Of a stretch of 64,000 nucleotides of DNA, positions 28,504 through 38,236 are shown in pieces; positions within the stretch are counted from its first letter, which is position 1; each line of letters starts with the position of its first letter. The notes beneath the pieces are model-generated. The model was given only the letters and a program-made list of their open reading frames with translations. It was not told the DNA's origin and searched no databases. The translations under genes and the position numbers were made by a program. Source of the stretch: Jeotgalibacillus campisalis (GTDB lineage Bacteria > Bacillota > Bacilli > Bacillales > Jeotgalibacillaceae). The stretch covers positions 434,001 through 498,000 of the forward strand of contig NZ_JXRR01000017.1 of assembly GCF_000829515.1 (NCBI RefSeq), written 5' to 3'.

Positions 28504-29361
28504 TTACTTCTCAAAAGAATGTCTTTTCACAGAATCAATCATTTCTTTTCCTGACTGATCCCACTTACAGGCCCGATAATAGGAATCATGGTAAAAGCTG
28601 AACCACCAATTTTCTTCCAGTCCTTTTTGAATCCACTTTTGCTTTGCTTCGATCGAGTTCATTGGATAGTCGTCATAGGCTAATACCCATAATGGGTTTT
28701 TGTGGGCATGTGTGGGCATTAAATCTGCCATGTGAATCATTGTTTCCCCATTTTGTTCTAGAAGCACTACACTATGACCATCACTATGACCGCCGGTATG
28801 GACCATTTTCAGGCCAGGCAAAATAGTGACCTCACCCTCAAATGCCACGACCTGCTCTTCTATTGGCTTCCAGTTTTCTTCCCAGTATGTATTTTTCGAG
28901 CGAATGTTCGGCGCCCTCATTTCATCCCATTCAATTTTAGATGTATAAATTTTTGCCTGTGGAAATGCAGAAACCAATTTGTCATCTTCTTTCCTGGTCA
29001 GACCGCCTGCATGATCAAAATGCATATGTGTCATAATGACAAGATCAATATCATCTCTTGTTAATCCCAGTTTTCCGAGTGACTCCTCAATATGAGATTC
29101 TCTCGTCACACCATAATTCCTCTTTTGCTTATCGCTCATTTTCCCGGTTCCTACGCCCGATTCAAGTAAAACCCGATGCCCGTCCATTTCAATCAGAATG
29201 GGCTCAGTGGGCAGTTCGATTTGATTTTGTTCATTAGGAGGATATTTTTTCGACCAAAGCGGTTTTGGAACTACACCAAACATTGCACCGCCATCCATAT
29301 TGGTCACTCCTCCGTCAAGCCATCTTAATGTCCACTCTCCAAAGCTGAACGAATCCACCAT
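28504..29361 (-). CDS. ytnP: YtnP, metallo-beta-lactamase-fold lactonase
   Basis: Quorum-quenching-type lactonase; the B. subtilis homologue interferes with Streptomyces signalling. Zinc ligands are visible: [10 protein letters not shown], the His in HTGGHSDGH, the Asp of [10 protein letters not shown] and a C-terminal His. The ATG at 29361 (285 aa) is favoured because AAAGGAG lies five bases before it and it gives the family start; the frame runs further upstream without support. A cre-like site overlaps the likely transcription start. Confidence 0.92.
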   Translation of the reverse strand: MVDSFSFGEWTLRWLDGGVTNMDGGAMFGVVPKPLWSKKYPPNEQNQIELPTEPILIEMDGHRVLLESGVGTGKMSDKQKRNYGVTRESHIEESLGKLGLTRDDIDLVIMTHMHFDHAGGLTRKEDDKLVSAFPQAKIYTSKIEWDEMRAPNIRSKNTYWEENWKPIEEQVVAFEGEVTILPGLKMVHTGGHSDGHSVVLLEQNGETMIHMADLMPTHAHKNPLWVLAYDDYPMNSIEAKQKWIQKGLEENWWFSFYHDSYYRACKWDQSGKEMIDSVKRHSFEK

Positions 29362-29376
29362 CATCACTCCTTTATT

Positions 29377-29401
29377 TGAATACGCTTTCAACAATAGTAT
29401 A
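29377..29401 (-). promoter_or_regulatory. cre-like site downstream of the ytnP -10
   Basis: Minus strand: TATACT (29396-29401) is followed by TGAAAGCGTATTCA (29377-29390), one mismatch to the cre consensus. No good -35 is seen, so the promoter call is tentative. A cre at +1 would act as a roadblock. Confidence 0.5.
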
Positions 29402-29407
29402 GCAAAG

Positions 29408-29481
29408 AAAGAGACTGGGACATATGAGTCTCACTCTCTTTTAACCGGTTCTCCTGGTTTTCAGTCAAGTGCTTGAGCCGC
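29408..29481 (+). repeat. Truncated copy of the palindromic repeat
   Basis: It has the left end (AAAGAGACTGGGACA and its hairpin partner CTCTTT), the ACCGGTTC linker and a TGCTTGAGCC scrap. The centre and right arm are missing. It sits between ytnP and trmB and may still terminate trmB transcription. Confidence 0.7.
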
Positions 29482-29494
29482 ACGAAAAGGAAAC

Positions 29495-30133
29495 CTATTG
29501 ATATTGAACTTCACAACGATAAATACGCTGGCCTTTTTTCGAAAACTTTTCTTCGTACTCGGTCATAATATTCCCTTCAAAGTCACTGTTGTGAAGATCC
29601 AGACTTAGAAATGTTAATTTAAGACCATATTCCCAAAAGCTCTGAAGGGAAAATTCAAATAACCCCTGATTATCCGTTTTAAAATGGATCTCTCCTTTAT
29701 CAGGAAGAACTGTTTTATATAAATCGATAAATTTCTTATTGGTCAGCCTTCTTTTTTCATGACGGTTTTTTGGCCATGGATCAGAAAAGTTCAAATATAC
29801 ACGCTGAACTTCTCCCTTTTCAAAAATGGCTGCCAGGTCTTCCGCATTACTATTAAGCAGTTTTACATTTGGCAGCTCAGCTTCAATGACACGGTCAAGC
29901 GCCGTGACGATGATGCTTTCTGAAAGTTCTACACCTATATAATTCACATCCGGATTCGCACGTGCCATTTCAGTGACAAATCGCCCTTTACCTGTACCTA
30001 CTTCAATATGCAAAGGATTTTCATTCCCGAATTTCTGTGCCCAATTTCCTTTAACTTCTTCTGGAGCAGGCACTGCATATTGAGGATAGTCTGCTAGCCG
30101 CTCGGCAGCCCACGGTTTGTTTCTCATTCTCAT
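29495..30133 (-). CDS. trmB: tRNA (guanine-N7)-methyltransferase TrmB
   Basis: Methylates G46 in the tRNA variable loop using SAM. Signature segments: [11 protein letters not shown] (SAM motif I), GVELSESII and [16 protein letters not shown]. Start MRMRNKPWA matches the family, and 212 aa is the usual length. B. subtilis ytmQ is in the same place after ytmP. The hairpin upstream suggests partial transcriptional separation from ytmP. Confidence 0.96.
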   Translation of the reverse strand: MRMRNKPWAAERLADYPQYAVPAPEEVKGNWAQKFGNENPLHIEVGTGKGRFVTEMARANPDVNYIGVELSESIIVTALDRVIEAELPNVKLLNSNAEDLAAIFEKGEVQRVYLNFSDPWPKNRHEKRRLTNKKFIDLYKTVLPDKGEIHFKTDNQGLFEFSLQSFWEYGLKLTFLSLDLHNSDFEGNIMTEYEEKFSKKGQRIYRCEVQYQ

Positions 30134-30157
30134 TTTCTTGCACCTCTTCTTTTCATT

Positions 30158-30214
30158 AAAAATAGCCTCGGCAATTTTCTAAATGGTTCTTTTAGAAAAG
30201 GCACCGGGCTATTT
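30158..30214 (-). terminator. Terminator overlapping the ytmP stop
   Basis: Minus strand AAATAGCCCGG (containing the TAG stop) pairs with CCGAGGCTATTTTT, with an inner TTTTCTAAA/TTTAGAAAA stem and a T-run. Confidence 0.75.
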
Positions 30215-31018
30215 CTTATTCTCAGCCGGACATTCACTTTGAAAGCAGCGCTGGAGGAAGTTCATCCATTTGGCTACATCATGAAGACGTCCTTTATCTT
30301 TTTGCCACTGCAGCATAAGCAGTGCTTGACAGACTACATACCATTTCATGCGAATGCGAAAGTCATCGGTTAATTCTTCACCATACTGCGCCATCCACTG
30401 TTCCCAGTCTTTTTCCGGTATGTACCAATATAACAGCATCCCCACATCAACTGCCGGATCTGCCAGCATAGCACCATCCCAGTCGATCAAGAACAGTTCG
30501 TCCACTTCTGATAGAAGCCAATTATTATGGTTCACGTCTCCGTGACAAACTACATAGTCATCTGCAGCAACTTTCCCGGCATGTTCCTGTAAAAATTCTA
30601 TTGCTTCCCGCACTGGCTTTAGCATATTTAACTCTATATCAAGGGTTGATTTCACCTCATCGAGCATCAAAAATGCTTCATACGGCTCTTTTCCTAAACG
30701 GCGCAGCATAGAGGTCAGTGCTTTGGAGCTATGAATTTTTTTAAGTAACTTAGCCACTCTTGCACCTGTCATCTCGTCTGCTTTCAGTTCACGTCCGTTA
30801 AGCCAATGCTGAGCTGTGATCACATCGCCATTCTCAAGACGCTTTGTCCATTTTAATCGAGGGACAATTCCCTCAGCTGAAAGGACAGCAATGAAAGGGG
30901 AAGAATTGCGTTTTAAGAATAGTTTCTCTTCATCAAGCCGTGCGAAAAAAGCTTCACCAGAGGCACCGCCTGCCGACATGATTTCCCATTCTTTGTCAAA
31001 CAAATGTTCCAAATTCAT
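30209..31018 (-). CDS. ytmP: YtmP, aminoglycoside-phosphotransferase-fold kinase
   Basis: Kinase-fold protein with the catalytic loop VVCHGDVNHNNWLL and the metal-binding segment LFLIDWDGAMLADP. Substrate unknown; choline/ethanolamine-type small molecules are handled by relatives. It precedes trmB as in B. subtilis. GAAGGTGA lies close to the ATG, so a slightly internal start is possible. Confidence 0.88.
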   Translation of the reverse strand: MNLEHLFDKEWEIMSAGGASGEAFFARLDEEKLFLKRNSSPFIAVLSAEGIVPRLKWTKRLENGDVITAQHWLNGRELKADEMTGARVAKLLKKIHSSKALTSMLRRLGKEPYEAFLMLDEVKSTLDIELNMLKPVREAIEFLQEHAGKVAADDYVVCHGDVNHNNWLLSEVDELFLIDWDGAMLADPAVDVGMLLYWYIPEKDWEQWMAQYGEELTDDFRIRMKWYVVCQALLMLQWQKDKGRLHDVAKWMNFLQRCFQSECPAENKK

Positions 31019-31128
31019 TCACCTTCTACGTCTTTGTCTTTAAAGAAGAAATCTCCGTTTTATTGTTGAGTATACGATCAGTTCACTGTTGTTTTAAGCT
31101 GACACATCAACCGTGTTCCTGTCAGACT

Positions 31129-31175
31129 AAAAAAAAAAAAGATAGCTATTGGTGCTGAAAAAGACAATAGCTATC
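31129..31175 (-). terminator. Terminator after ytlR
   Basis: A perfect 11-bp stem GATAGCTATTG/CAATAGCTATC, with twelve T on the minus strand and a shorter T-run on the plus strand. Confidence 0.88.
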
Positions 31176-31210
31176 CTTTTTAAAATTCTATCGTTTAGAG
31201 GGTGCATTCG

Positions 31211-32152
31211 TCAAGACCCTTGTTTTTCCGGTGGGACAAATAACCAGCTTTTAGGTGCAACTTCGACAAAAAGCGGATGATGTTGAGTCAGCAAGCCGCC
31301 AAACTCCCCATCTGTGTGTATAAGTGCTTTATCTGCTGTTTCAATCTTTATTCTTTTACCTTGCTTTGTTTTTACTTCTTTGAATCGCAAATGCCATCCG
31401 AAAAACACAGACAAAAAGACCGCGAGAAACTTAATACGTGATAAGCGGTGAACGATCGTCAAATCTAATTTCCCATCATCTGAGCAGGCAGACGGCGCAA
31501 TCATCATGCCGCCTCCATAGTAGGGCTGATTTGCAATGGTTATAAACCAGACTTTCTCCAGTTCCAGCGTTTTCCCGTCAATTTCAACAGTCATTGACTG
31601 AGGTTTATAGCGTAGAAGGTGAAAAATCAAATAATAAACGTAGATGAGTCTTCCCAGCTTTAGTCGATTAAGCCATTTTTTGACCCGCGAACGATTCGAT
31701 GAAATTGCTACTGCTGCATCGAAACCAACTCCCAGATTATTAACAAACCATCCGTTTTTATCTCCCTTAAATTGAGCAGCATCATGCTTTTCATTTCTGC
31801 CATCCCATTTTGATAATTCATGTATCGATTCGCTGTCAAAAGGAAAAGAGTTGAAATGCCGTCCAAAATCATTGCCGGAACCTGCCGAAATAGAAGCCAC
31901 ATAGGCATGAGGAAATCCGGCAGCTCCATTGACCAGTTCATGCATGGTTCCGTCTCCGCCGATTCCTGCAAAAAGCGTTTTTTCCTCTGGATGTTCGGTG
32001 CAGAACCTGCGGATTTTCTCCACTGCCTGCCATGGGGTACCAGTTATCCAGTATTCTATCCCCTCCCTGTCGCACATGTCCTTAAGCGTTAAAAACTTGC
32101 TGTAGGCATAGCCGTTTTTAGCATGGGGGTTTACAATCAGGATAAGTTTCAT
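31211..32152 (-). CDS. ytlR: YtlR, diacylglycerol kinase-family lipid kinase
   Basis: YegS/DagK-type ATP-dependent lipid kinase, 313 aa. Hallmarks: LIVNPHAKNG, AGIGGDGTMHELVNG (nucleotide motif) and SAGSGNDFGRHF. Lipid substrate not shown. The ATG overlaps the ytlQ stop (ATGA), so the genes are coupled. Confidence 0.9.
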   Translation of the reverse strand: MKLILIVNPHAKNGYAYSKFLTLKDMCDREGIEYWITGTPWQAVEKIRRFCTEHPEEKTLFAGIGGDGTMHELVNGAAGFPHAYVASISAGSGNDFGRHFNSFPFDSESIHELSKWDGRNEKHDAAQFKGDKNGWFVNNLGVGFDAAVAISSNRSRVKKWLNRLKLGRLIYVYYLIFHLLRYKPQSMTVEIDGKTLELEKVWFITIANQPYYGGGMMIAPSACSDDGKLDLTIVHRLSRIKFLAVFLSVFFGWHLRFKEVKTKQGKRIKIETADKALIHTDGEFGGLLTQHHPLFVEVAPKSWLFVPPEKQGS

Positions 32153-33126
32153 TCAGTATTCTCTGTCAGATCCGGCTGTTCATTGTCTTCTGACCACAGC
32201 ATTCTTCTGACAGATGTGGTCTGGGTAAGCTCCAGAACGGTTTTCACGGCACGCAGCTGAACGCTCTTTAATGGAGCACGCATGCTTCTTTGCTGAGTGA
32301 ACCATGCGGGGAAGCTTTTTTTATCGAGCAGTGTTAACCCATATGGAGCATCTTTAAAATCAATATAACCATTCCTGGATATAATCGCTTTTTTAATTGG
32401 AAAGTCAAGATTTTGTTGATTAAATAATCCTTTTATAATGGTTTCTGTCCGGTCCAGAGATATGGCCGGGTTCAGCATTCGTTTTTCCTGTTCACCTGCT
32501 TTAACTGTCCAGAATCGGTCCATAGAGCCGATATAAGCGGACTGGTCAGCCCCTTCCAGAAGAGTTATGCACCAGAGCTCTGTCGGGGTAAATACGAGAA
32601 TGTCCAAATCAATTGGTGCTTTTTTAATCAGCATGACAGGTTCATACATAACAAGATACGTATCCGGAAATCGCTGAAGAAAAAAACGAAGCGGTTCTTC
32701 CCTTGCATATTTTCCGTCCACATATGACTTTTCTGTCAGAGTAGAGCTCGCCCAGGTCAGCTGAATCTGATAGAGCTGATCCATATAGAGATGTTTTAAA
32801 TCTTCAAGCGTATCTGGACGAAAATAAACCTTTGGCTGAAAATCAAAGGAATTGTTCTCAGAAGCCTGTTCTCCTGTGTCTTCTGCAGGATGCTCCTCTT
32901 CTTTAACCCATATTTTCTTAAAGCGTTTAATCAGCGCGTGTTTGCCCTGCACTTCATTTCTGAATTGTTCAGCATCTTTATCATTTAAAAAAATAGAACC
33001 GTCTTCCCATTGCTGTTTTATTTTAGTCCACTGCTGCTTTTTTAATCTGACAAACTGCGATGGATATCGGAGACTGTCTTTTTCATATCTGGAAACATAG
33101 TCTTGCAGTTTAATTAATTGTGCCAC
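32149..33126 (-). CDS. ytlQ: YtlQ, NERD-like protein
   Basis: A 325-aa cytoplasmic protein matching YtlQ. The middle (about residues 155-230, IDLDILVFTPTELWCITLLE) looks like a nuclease-related NERD core; no verified activity exists. The N-terminus is basic (VRLKKQQWTKIKQQW). Starts at GTG behind AGAGGAG. Operon thpR-ytlQ-ytlR. Confidence 0.85.
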   Translation of the reverse strand: MAQLIKLQDYVSRYEKDSLRYPSQFVRLKKQQWTKIKQQWEDGSIFLNDKDAEQFRNEVQGKHALIKRFKKIWVKEEEHPAEDTGEQASENNSFDFQPKVYFRPDTLEDLKHLYMDQLYQIQLTWASSTLTEKSYVDGKYAREEPLRFFLQRFPDTYLVMYEPVMLIKKAPIDLDILVFTPTELWCITLLEGADQSAYIGSMDRFWTVKAGEQEKRMLNPAISLDRTETIIKGLFNQQNLDFPIKKAIISRNGYIDFKDAPYGLTLLDKKSFPAWFTQQRSMRAPLKSVQLRAVKTVLELTQTTSVRRMLWSEDNEQPDLTENTE

Positions 33127-33157
33127 TTTGCCACTCCTCTTTTTTAGAGGTCTTTAT

Positions 33158-33700
33158 TTATCTCAATCTATACTGGGATACCACTTCATATTTAGGTGTT
33201 TCCTGCGGATGAATCCGATAAAGGCAGACCGATGAAACTTTCATATCAAAAGGAACAAATGTTTCAGGCTGTTGAAAATCTTTTGTTCCCTGCCATTTTT
33301 TAGCCAGCGTAATATGCGGCCTGAATGGACGACTCTCTGGATTCATTCCTGACTTATGGACTACTTCCTGCACCTCATCATAGATCGGCTGCAGCTCCTC
33401 TCCGTTTTCTGGACCGATCCAGAAGATTCGAGGAGATTCATTTTTTCCAAATGTATTTATTTTATTAATTCTAATTGAAACACTGGGAAGAGAAGCAATG
33501 GTCTCTTTAAGGAAACGCTGAATGTTAACCAGCACCTCTTCCTTTACTGAACCTAAAAAGGCTAGCGTAATATGAACATCCTGTTTGTGTGTCCATTGCT
33601 TAAACGGCAAAATTTCCTGCCAGGCGTTTTTTTGAGCCTCAATTTTTTCTTTGACAAAAGGAGAAATTTCAATAGCTATAAAATAATGTGGTGTGGACAT
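33158..33700 (-). CDS. thpR: RNA 2',3'-cyclic phosphodiesterase ThpR (YtlP)
   Basis: 2H-phosphoesterase that opens 2',3'-cyclic phosphates on RNA ends. Both HxTx motifs are present: HITL (His43) and PHITLAKKW. The ATG at 33700 (180 aa) follows GGAGGTG by six bases; the GTG at 33709 is part of that site. First gene of thpR-ytlQ-ytlR. Confidence 0.92.
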   Translation of the reverse strand: MSTPHYFIAIEISPFVKEKIEAQKNAWQEILPFKQWTHKQDVHITLAFLGSVKEEVLVNIQRFLKETIASLPSVSIRINKINTFGKNESPRIFWIGPENGEELQPIYDEVQEVVHKSGMNPESRPFRPHITLAKKWQGTKDFQQPETFVPFDMKVSSVCLYRIHPQETPKYEVVSQYRLR

Positions 33701-33863
33701 CTTTGACACCTCCGCTAAGCATTTCCTTTTTATCTATTATACCTTTGTTGATCTAATTGGTATATCTTTTCATGGAAGTACACTTAATTGAATGAAAAGC
33801 CGGTTACGGGTAGAATGAAAGGAAGAGATATGAATGGATGGAATGTGTGAAAGGATGATTGAA

Positions 33864-34799
33864 ATGAAGGTTGTACAAAATATTGCAGAATTAATCGGAG
33901 ATACCCCGCTCGTAAAACTAAATCGGCTTAATCCTAAAGGAGGCGCCGCTGTTTATGCAAAGCTTGAATACTACAATCCGAGTAAAAGCGTCAAAGACCG
34001 TGCTGCATTTAATATGATGATTGAAGCAGAAAAGCAAGGTCTTTTAAAGGCTGGCTCTACCATAATCGAGCCTACTAGCGGCAACACTGGAATCGGCATT
34101 GCCATGAATGCTGCTGCAAGAGGCTACCGGTCGATTCTTGTCATGCCGGACACAATGACCTCTGAACGGATCAATCTTTTAAAAGCGTATGGAGCAGAGG
34201 TGGTGCTCACTCCGGGTGATGATAAAATGCCGGGAGCTATAAAAAAAGCAAAAGAGCTGGCTGAAGAAATCCCTGACAGTTTTCTTCCGATGCAGTTTGA
34301 TAATGCAGCCAATCCGGATGCCCACCGCAATTCAACCGCTCTTGAGATAATAGAAGCCGTTAAGCAATTAAAAAAACCACTTGGCGCATTCGTTGCAACC
34401 GCAGGAACGGGAGGAACGATCACGGGCACCGGTGAAGTCTTGAAACAAGCCTACCCTGATCTTCAGGTTCATGTTGTTGAGCCTGCCGGATCACCTGTCC
34501 TATCCGGAGGAAAGCCCGGCAAACATAAGCTTGTAGGAACCAGTCCCGGCTTTATCCCTTCTATTTTAAATCAATCTGTTTATGACGAAATTCATAAAAT
34601 AGAAGATGAGGATGCCTATGACATCACACGCAGACTTGCACGTGAAGAAGGAATTCTTGTAGGACCTTCCTCAGGTGCTGCCTGTTATGCAGCGCTTGAA
34701 ACCGCGAAAAAGCTTCCCGAAGATTCCATCGTCATTTTTATCGCATGTGATACGGGCGAACGTTATTTATCAAGTGATTTATTTAGATTTGAATCATAA
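33864..34799 (+). CDS. ytkP: Cysteine synthase family protein YtkP
   Basis: PLP enzyme of the O-acetylserine sulfhydrylase type. The cofactor lysine is Lys44 in NPSKSVKDR; the substrate loop is EPTSGNTGIG and the phosphate loop TAGTGGTITG. The ATG at 33864 gives 311 aa, matching B. subtilis YtkP, and AAAGGATG precedes it. The primary cysteine synthase is probably elsewhere; this paralogue's preferred substrate is unknown. Confidence 0.93.
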   Translation: MKVVQNIAELIGDTPLVKLNRLNPKGGAAVYAKLEYYNPSKSVKDRAAFNMMIEAEKQGLLKAGSTIIEPTSGNTGIGIAMNAAARGYRSILVMPDTMTSERINLLKAYGAEVVLTPGDDKMPGAIKKAKELAEEIPDSFLPMQFDNAANPDAHRNSTALEIIEAVKQLKKPLGAFVATAGTGGTITGTGEVLKQAYPDLQVHVVEPAGSPVLSGGKPGKHKLVGTSPGFIPSILNQSVYDEIHKIEDEDAYDITRRLAREEGILVGPSSGAACYAALETAKKLPEDSIVIFIACDTGERYLSSDLFRFES

Positions 34800-34805
34800 T
34801 ACCGG

Positions 34806-34838
34806 CTCCATCCAATCTGTAATTGGATGGAGTTTTTT
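34806..34838 (+). terminator. Terminator after ytkP
   Basis: A perfect stem CTCCATCCAAT/ATTGGATGGAG followed by six T. Confidence 0.9.
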
Positions 34839-35628
34839 ATGCCCAGCTCTTTCTATGGAGCTGTATAAATTCAATATCTTTCATATAATGCTCCGCATGC
34901 CCTTCTTTTTTCATCTTAAGAAACGCGGCCTCTCCATCCTCTGCCTTTGTTTCAATCATGTTATGAAGCGCCTCTAAACGCAGGCAGATGATCTCCATCA
35001 AATCAGCCGGTTTTTCTACTCCATACGCTTTAAAGAACAAGTCAATTCTTCGTTTTCTATTATTTTTATCCATTTTATCATTATAAAAACAAGCTTCTCC
35101 TGATTCTGCCAAATAAAAGCGGCTCAAAGGAACACATGTGTACAGTGTATAAGCCATATCCCAAATCCTTGGACCTGGCGCGGCTATATCAAAATCAATG
35201 ATTCCAACGGGTTTTTCAGCATCAAAAATAATATTGTAAACCGCTAAGTCATTATGGCAAATCATTTCTTTTGGATCAGGAGTTCCTTCTAACGGCAGCC
35301 AATCGCTGGTAAACTCGAAATCCTCCACGGCATCATGGAAGGAGCGCTGCATTTGAGCGATTTTGGTAAGAGATTCATCTGACCACATACGATGTTTTAA
35401 AGGGTAATTTCCCGCTTCACCTTCTATAAAGCTTAAGATTTCCCTCCCCTTTTCGTCGATTCCCCTGAATCGCGGAGAGTATGGATACTTTTTATGTTCT
35501 AGATGCTGTAAAAGCAAATGGATGTTCGCGCTGTTTTCATTGAGTTCTCTTCTGACTGTCCCTTCGGCAAGATAAACGTTTGTCATATTGCCGCCTGTTA
35601 ATAACGTTTCATTCCTATCATCCTTCAT
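34837..35628 (-). CDS. Phosphotransferase-family (APH-like) protein
   Basis: Kinase-fold protein with catalytic loop MICHNDLAVYNIIF and metal segment GIIDFDIAAPGPRIWD. Related to aminoglycoside phosphotransferases, but resistance activity should not be assumed. The ATG at 35628 (MKDDRNETLL) is preferred because the frame further upstream overlaps the dat terminator hairpin. Substrate unknown. Confidence 0.82.
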   Translation of the reverse strand: MKDDRNETLLTGGNMTNVYLAEGTVRRELNENSANIHLLLQHLEHKKYPYSPRFRGIDEKGREILSFIEGEAGNYPLKHRMWSDESLTKIAQMQRSFHDAVEDFEFTSDWLPLEGTPDPKEMICHNDLAVYNIIFDAEKPVGIIDFDIAAPGPRIWDMAYTLYTCVPLSRFYLAESGEACFYNDKMDKNNRKRRIDLFFKAYGVEKPADLMEIICLRLEALHNMIETKAEDGEAAFLKMKKEGHAEHYMKDIEFIQLHRKSWA

Positions 35629-35675
35629 TTGCTTCACCCACTTCCCTTTTCTCTTACTATCACGGGTCATTCTAA

Positions 35676-35732
35676 CAAAAAACTGCAGCTCCATTGCCAG
35701 ACCTGATATCTGAGCAGCAGAGGTGCAGTTTT
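35676..35732 (-). terminator. Terminator after dat
   Basis: AAAACTGCAGCTC pairs with GAGGTGCAGTTTT (one bulge), followed on the minus strand by TTGTTAG. It lies immediately after the dat stop. Confidence 0.72.
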
Positions 35733-35746
35733 GTTATTATTTACGT

Positions 35747-36613
35747 TTAGCTTTCTACACTCACTAATTCTCCGCATTGTTCCTGGATAGAAGCTTTTAA
35801 AACAGACTGCAGTTTTTTTGTCCATTCACCAGGCTTGCGATCTGCTACATCTTTTCCGTCGATCTGAACAATCGGCGTGATTTCAGCAGTTGTGCTTGCG
35901 ATAAATACTTCATCCGCAGAAAGAAGATCATCGAGTGTGAATGCTTCTTCTTTAACATCAAGCCCGATACCTGGGCATAAGCGCAATAGTTCTCTGCGGG
36001 TAATGCCATTTAAAATCAAATTCGTAGCAGGATGTGTGATGAGCTGATTATTTTTTATTATGAAAGCATTGGATGAAGAACCTTCTGTTACTGTACCGTC
36101 CCGATGCAAAATGGCCTCAAAACTTCCCTGAGAATAGGCTTCTTGTTTGGCAAGAAGATTTCCCAGCAGATTTAAGCTTTTTATGTCGCATCTCAGCCAG
36201 CGGACATCTTCTGCGATGATCGCTGCTACCCCTTCGTTCATCTGGTTTTCTGGACGGGGCACTTCTTTTGTATACGCAGTGAAAACAGGGTTGCCTTCAA
36301 GAGGAAATTGATGCTGTCTCGCAGAAGCACCTCGAGTAACCTGCAAATAGATCGTTCCTGTATGAAGCTTGTTTTTTTCAACTAGTGTAGAAAGGTTTTT
36401 TGTCAATTCTTCTTTCGTGAACGGAAGATCAAGTTTAATTTTTTCAGCAGACTCAAACAGACGTGTAATATGCTCCTGACTTGTGAACATTTTCCCGCTG
36501 TAAATGCGTATTACTTCGTATACGCCATCTCCAAATTGATATCCCCGGTCTTCCATATCCACCGTGCAGGCTTCACGGGAAACAAAGTTGTTATTATAAA
36601 GGACTGTCGACAT
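35747..36613 (-). CDS. dat: D-alanine/D-amino acid aminotransferase
   Basis: Class IV PLP transaminase making D-glutamate or D-alanine for peptidoglycan. The PLP lysine is Lys145 (DIKSLNLLGN). Other signatures: EDRGYQFGDGVYEV and VTEGSSSNAF. 288 aa, near the usual 282. AAAGGAGAG site. It sits next to pepV, which can liberate D-amino-acid dipeptide units in relatives; a shared role is inference. Confidence 0.94.
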   Translation of the reverse strand: MSTVLYNNNFVSREACTVDMEDRGYQFGDGVYEVIRIYSGKMFTSQEHITRLFESAEKIKLDLPFTKEELTKNLSTLVEKNKLHTGTIYLQVTRGASARQHQFPLEGNPVFTAYTKEVPRPENQMNEGVAAIIAEDVRWLRCDIKSLNLLGNLLAKQEAYSQGSFEAILHRDGTVTEGSSSNAFIIKNNQLITHPATNLILNGITRRELLRLCPGIGLDVKEEAFTLDDLLSADEVFIASTTAEITPIVQIDGKDVADRKPGEWTKKLQSVLKASIQEQCGELVSVES

Positions 36614-36716
36614 TGCACTCTCTCCTTTTAATCTTTAAAATATTTGAATTAATCTTGTTTAATTGCCATGCTTTGTTCCCTGTTTTTCTGAACAGCGAGT
36701 AATATAGAATCAATCG

Positions 36717-38132
36717 TTATTTTAAGCAGGCAAGTTCGTATATTGCCTGGGTATAAATGGCGGTAGCTTTAAGAAGATCTTCAATTTCAATATATTCATC
36801 CTTTTGATGGGCTACATCATCTCTGCCTGGGAAAAGAGCTCCAAACGCGACGCCTTTTTGAAGTGATCTGGCGTAGGTCCCTCCGCCGATCGCTAAAAGT
36901 TCCCCTTTTTGATTTGTTTGTTCTTCATAAACTCGAAGCAGGGTTTGAATAAACGGATCGTCCCCATCCACGTGATGAGGTGAAGAATTATCAATATTTT
37001 CGATTTTGATTTTTTCCTGATCAAGCATGGAAGTCAGTGCAGCAAGAGCCTTCTCCATATCATATGTAACCGGGTAGCGGACATTCAATCCGAAATAAGC
37101 TTCTTCTTTGCTGTAGCGGATTTTCCCTGTATTAACCGTCAAATCACCGCTGATTTCATCTTTTCCTGCAAGTCCCAGATTCGTTCCTCTTGAGTCATTA
37201 TGAAGCATCGTCTGTGCAAACTGACAGAAAGCATGGGCATTTACATCGAGTTCAAATCTTTCAAGAAAAGTAAGCAAGTGAAGACCGGCATTGACCCCGT
37301 TATCCGGTTCCATCGCATGAGCCGACTTCCCGTATAATTCAATGGTAAGATCGCCTCTTTCAATATAATAATTACCTGTCAAGTCATTTTCCTTTAAGTA
37401 CTCCTCAAACTCCTGAAGTAAATACGTTTGATCTAATATAGGGATTAAAACTGCGGCTGCACGATCAGGAACCATATTGTATCTTTCTCCCGACACAAAT
37501 GATTTCATCTCCATACGCGGCGCTTTTTCATCTTTTAGTTTTTTATCAACATATAAGTCAAAATCGATAATTCCTTTTTCAGCATGAATAATGGGAAAAT
37601 CTGCATCAGGTGCAAAACCGATCGACGGCATTTCTTCATGCTCAAAATAATGATCGACACAGCGCCATTTACTTTCTTCATCTGTACCGACGATCATTCG
37701 CACGCGTTTATCAAAGGAAACATCGAGATTTTGAAGAATTTTCATGGCCATATAGGCAGCAATGGTCGGACCTTTATCATCAATGGCTCCTCTGGCATAA
37801 AGCCTGCCATTTTCCACGACCCCTTCAAAAGGCGGGTAGGACCAGCCATCTCCTGCGGGCACTACATCAACGTGACAAAGAATACCTACTATCTCAGATC
37901 CCTGTCCCATTTCGATATGACCTGCAAGGTTTCCTGTGTTTCTAGTGGTAAAACCGTCTTTATCTCCTTGAGTGAGCATCCAGTCCAACGCTTCTTTCAC
38001 AGGCTGCCCCAAAGGTGCTTCTTCAGTTGTATTCTCTTCATCTAAAACACTCGGAATTTGAACGAGCTGCTGAAGATTTTGAATAATTTCCTCTTTATAC
38101 TTATCGACTTCTTTTGTCCATTGAATGGGCAC
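36717..38132 (-). CDS. pepV: Dipeptidase PepV
   Basis: M20-family zinc dipeptidase, 471 aa. Metal-binding segments: LCHVDVVPAGDGW, YARGAIDDKGP and VGTDEESKWRCVDHY; a C-terminal HQKDEYIEIEDL provides the last ligand. Starts at GTG with AAGGGGTG upstream. Likely hydrolyses dipeptides in the cytosol (YtjP in B. subtilis). Confidence 0.95.
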   Translation of the reverse strand: MPIQWTKEVDKYKEEIIQNLQQLVQIPSVLDEENTTEEAPLGQPVKEALDWMLTQGDKDGFTTRNTGNLAGHIEMGQGSEIVGILCHVDVVPAGDGWSYPPFEGVVENGRLYARGAIDDKGPTIAAYMAMKILQNLDVSFDKRVRMIVGTDEESKWRCVDHYFEHEEMPSIGFAPDADFPIIHAEKGIIDFDLYVDKKLKDEKAPRMEMKSFVSGERYNMVPDRAAAVLIPILDQTYLLQEFEEYLKENDLTGNYYIERGDLTIELYGKSAHAMEPDNGVNAGLHLLTFLERFELDVNAHAFCQFAQTMLHNDSRGTNLGLAGKDEISGDLTVNTGKIRYSKEEAYFGLNVRYPVTYDMEKALAALTSMLDQEKIKIENIDNSSPHHVDGDDPFIQTLLRVYEEQTNQKGELLAIGGGTYARSLQKGVAFGALFPGRDDVAHQKDEYIEIEDLLKATAIYTQAIYELACLK

Positions 38133-38236
38133 TGAAGCTTCACCCCTTTTTCGTAATGTCTCTCATTATAGTCGATTGTTCAAAGACAAGCACGTATTGT
38201 TTAATCAAATGAGGAATTTGTCTGACTTTTAATTAC

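Noticed and set aside
34837-35628. Reading the APH-like gene as an antibiotic-resistance determinant
   Set aside because: Only the general kinase fold is shared; nothing in the sequence or context supports resistance.
37584-38045. 153-aa plus-strand frame inside pepV
   Set aside because: Shadow of pepV; no conserved residues and no start signal.
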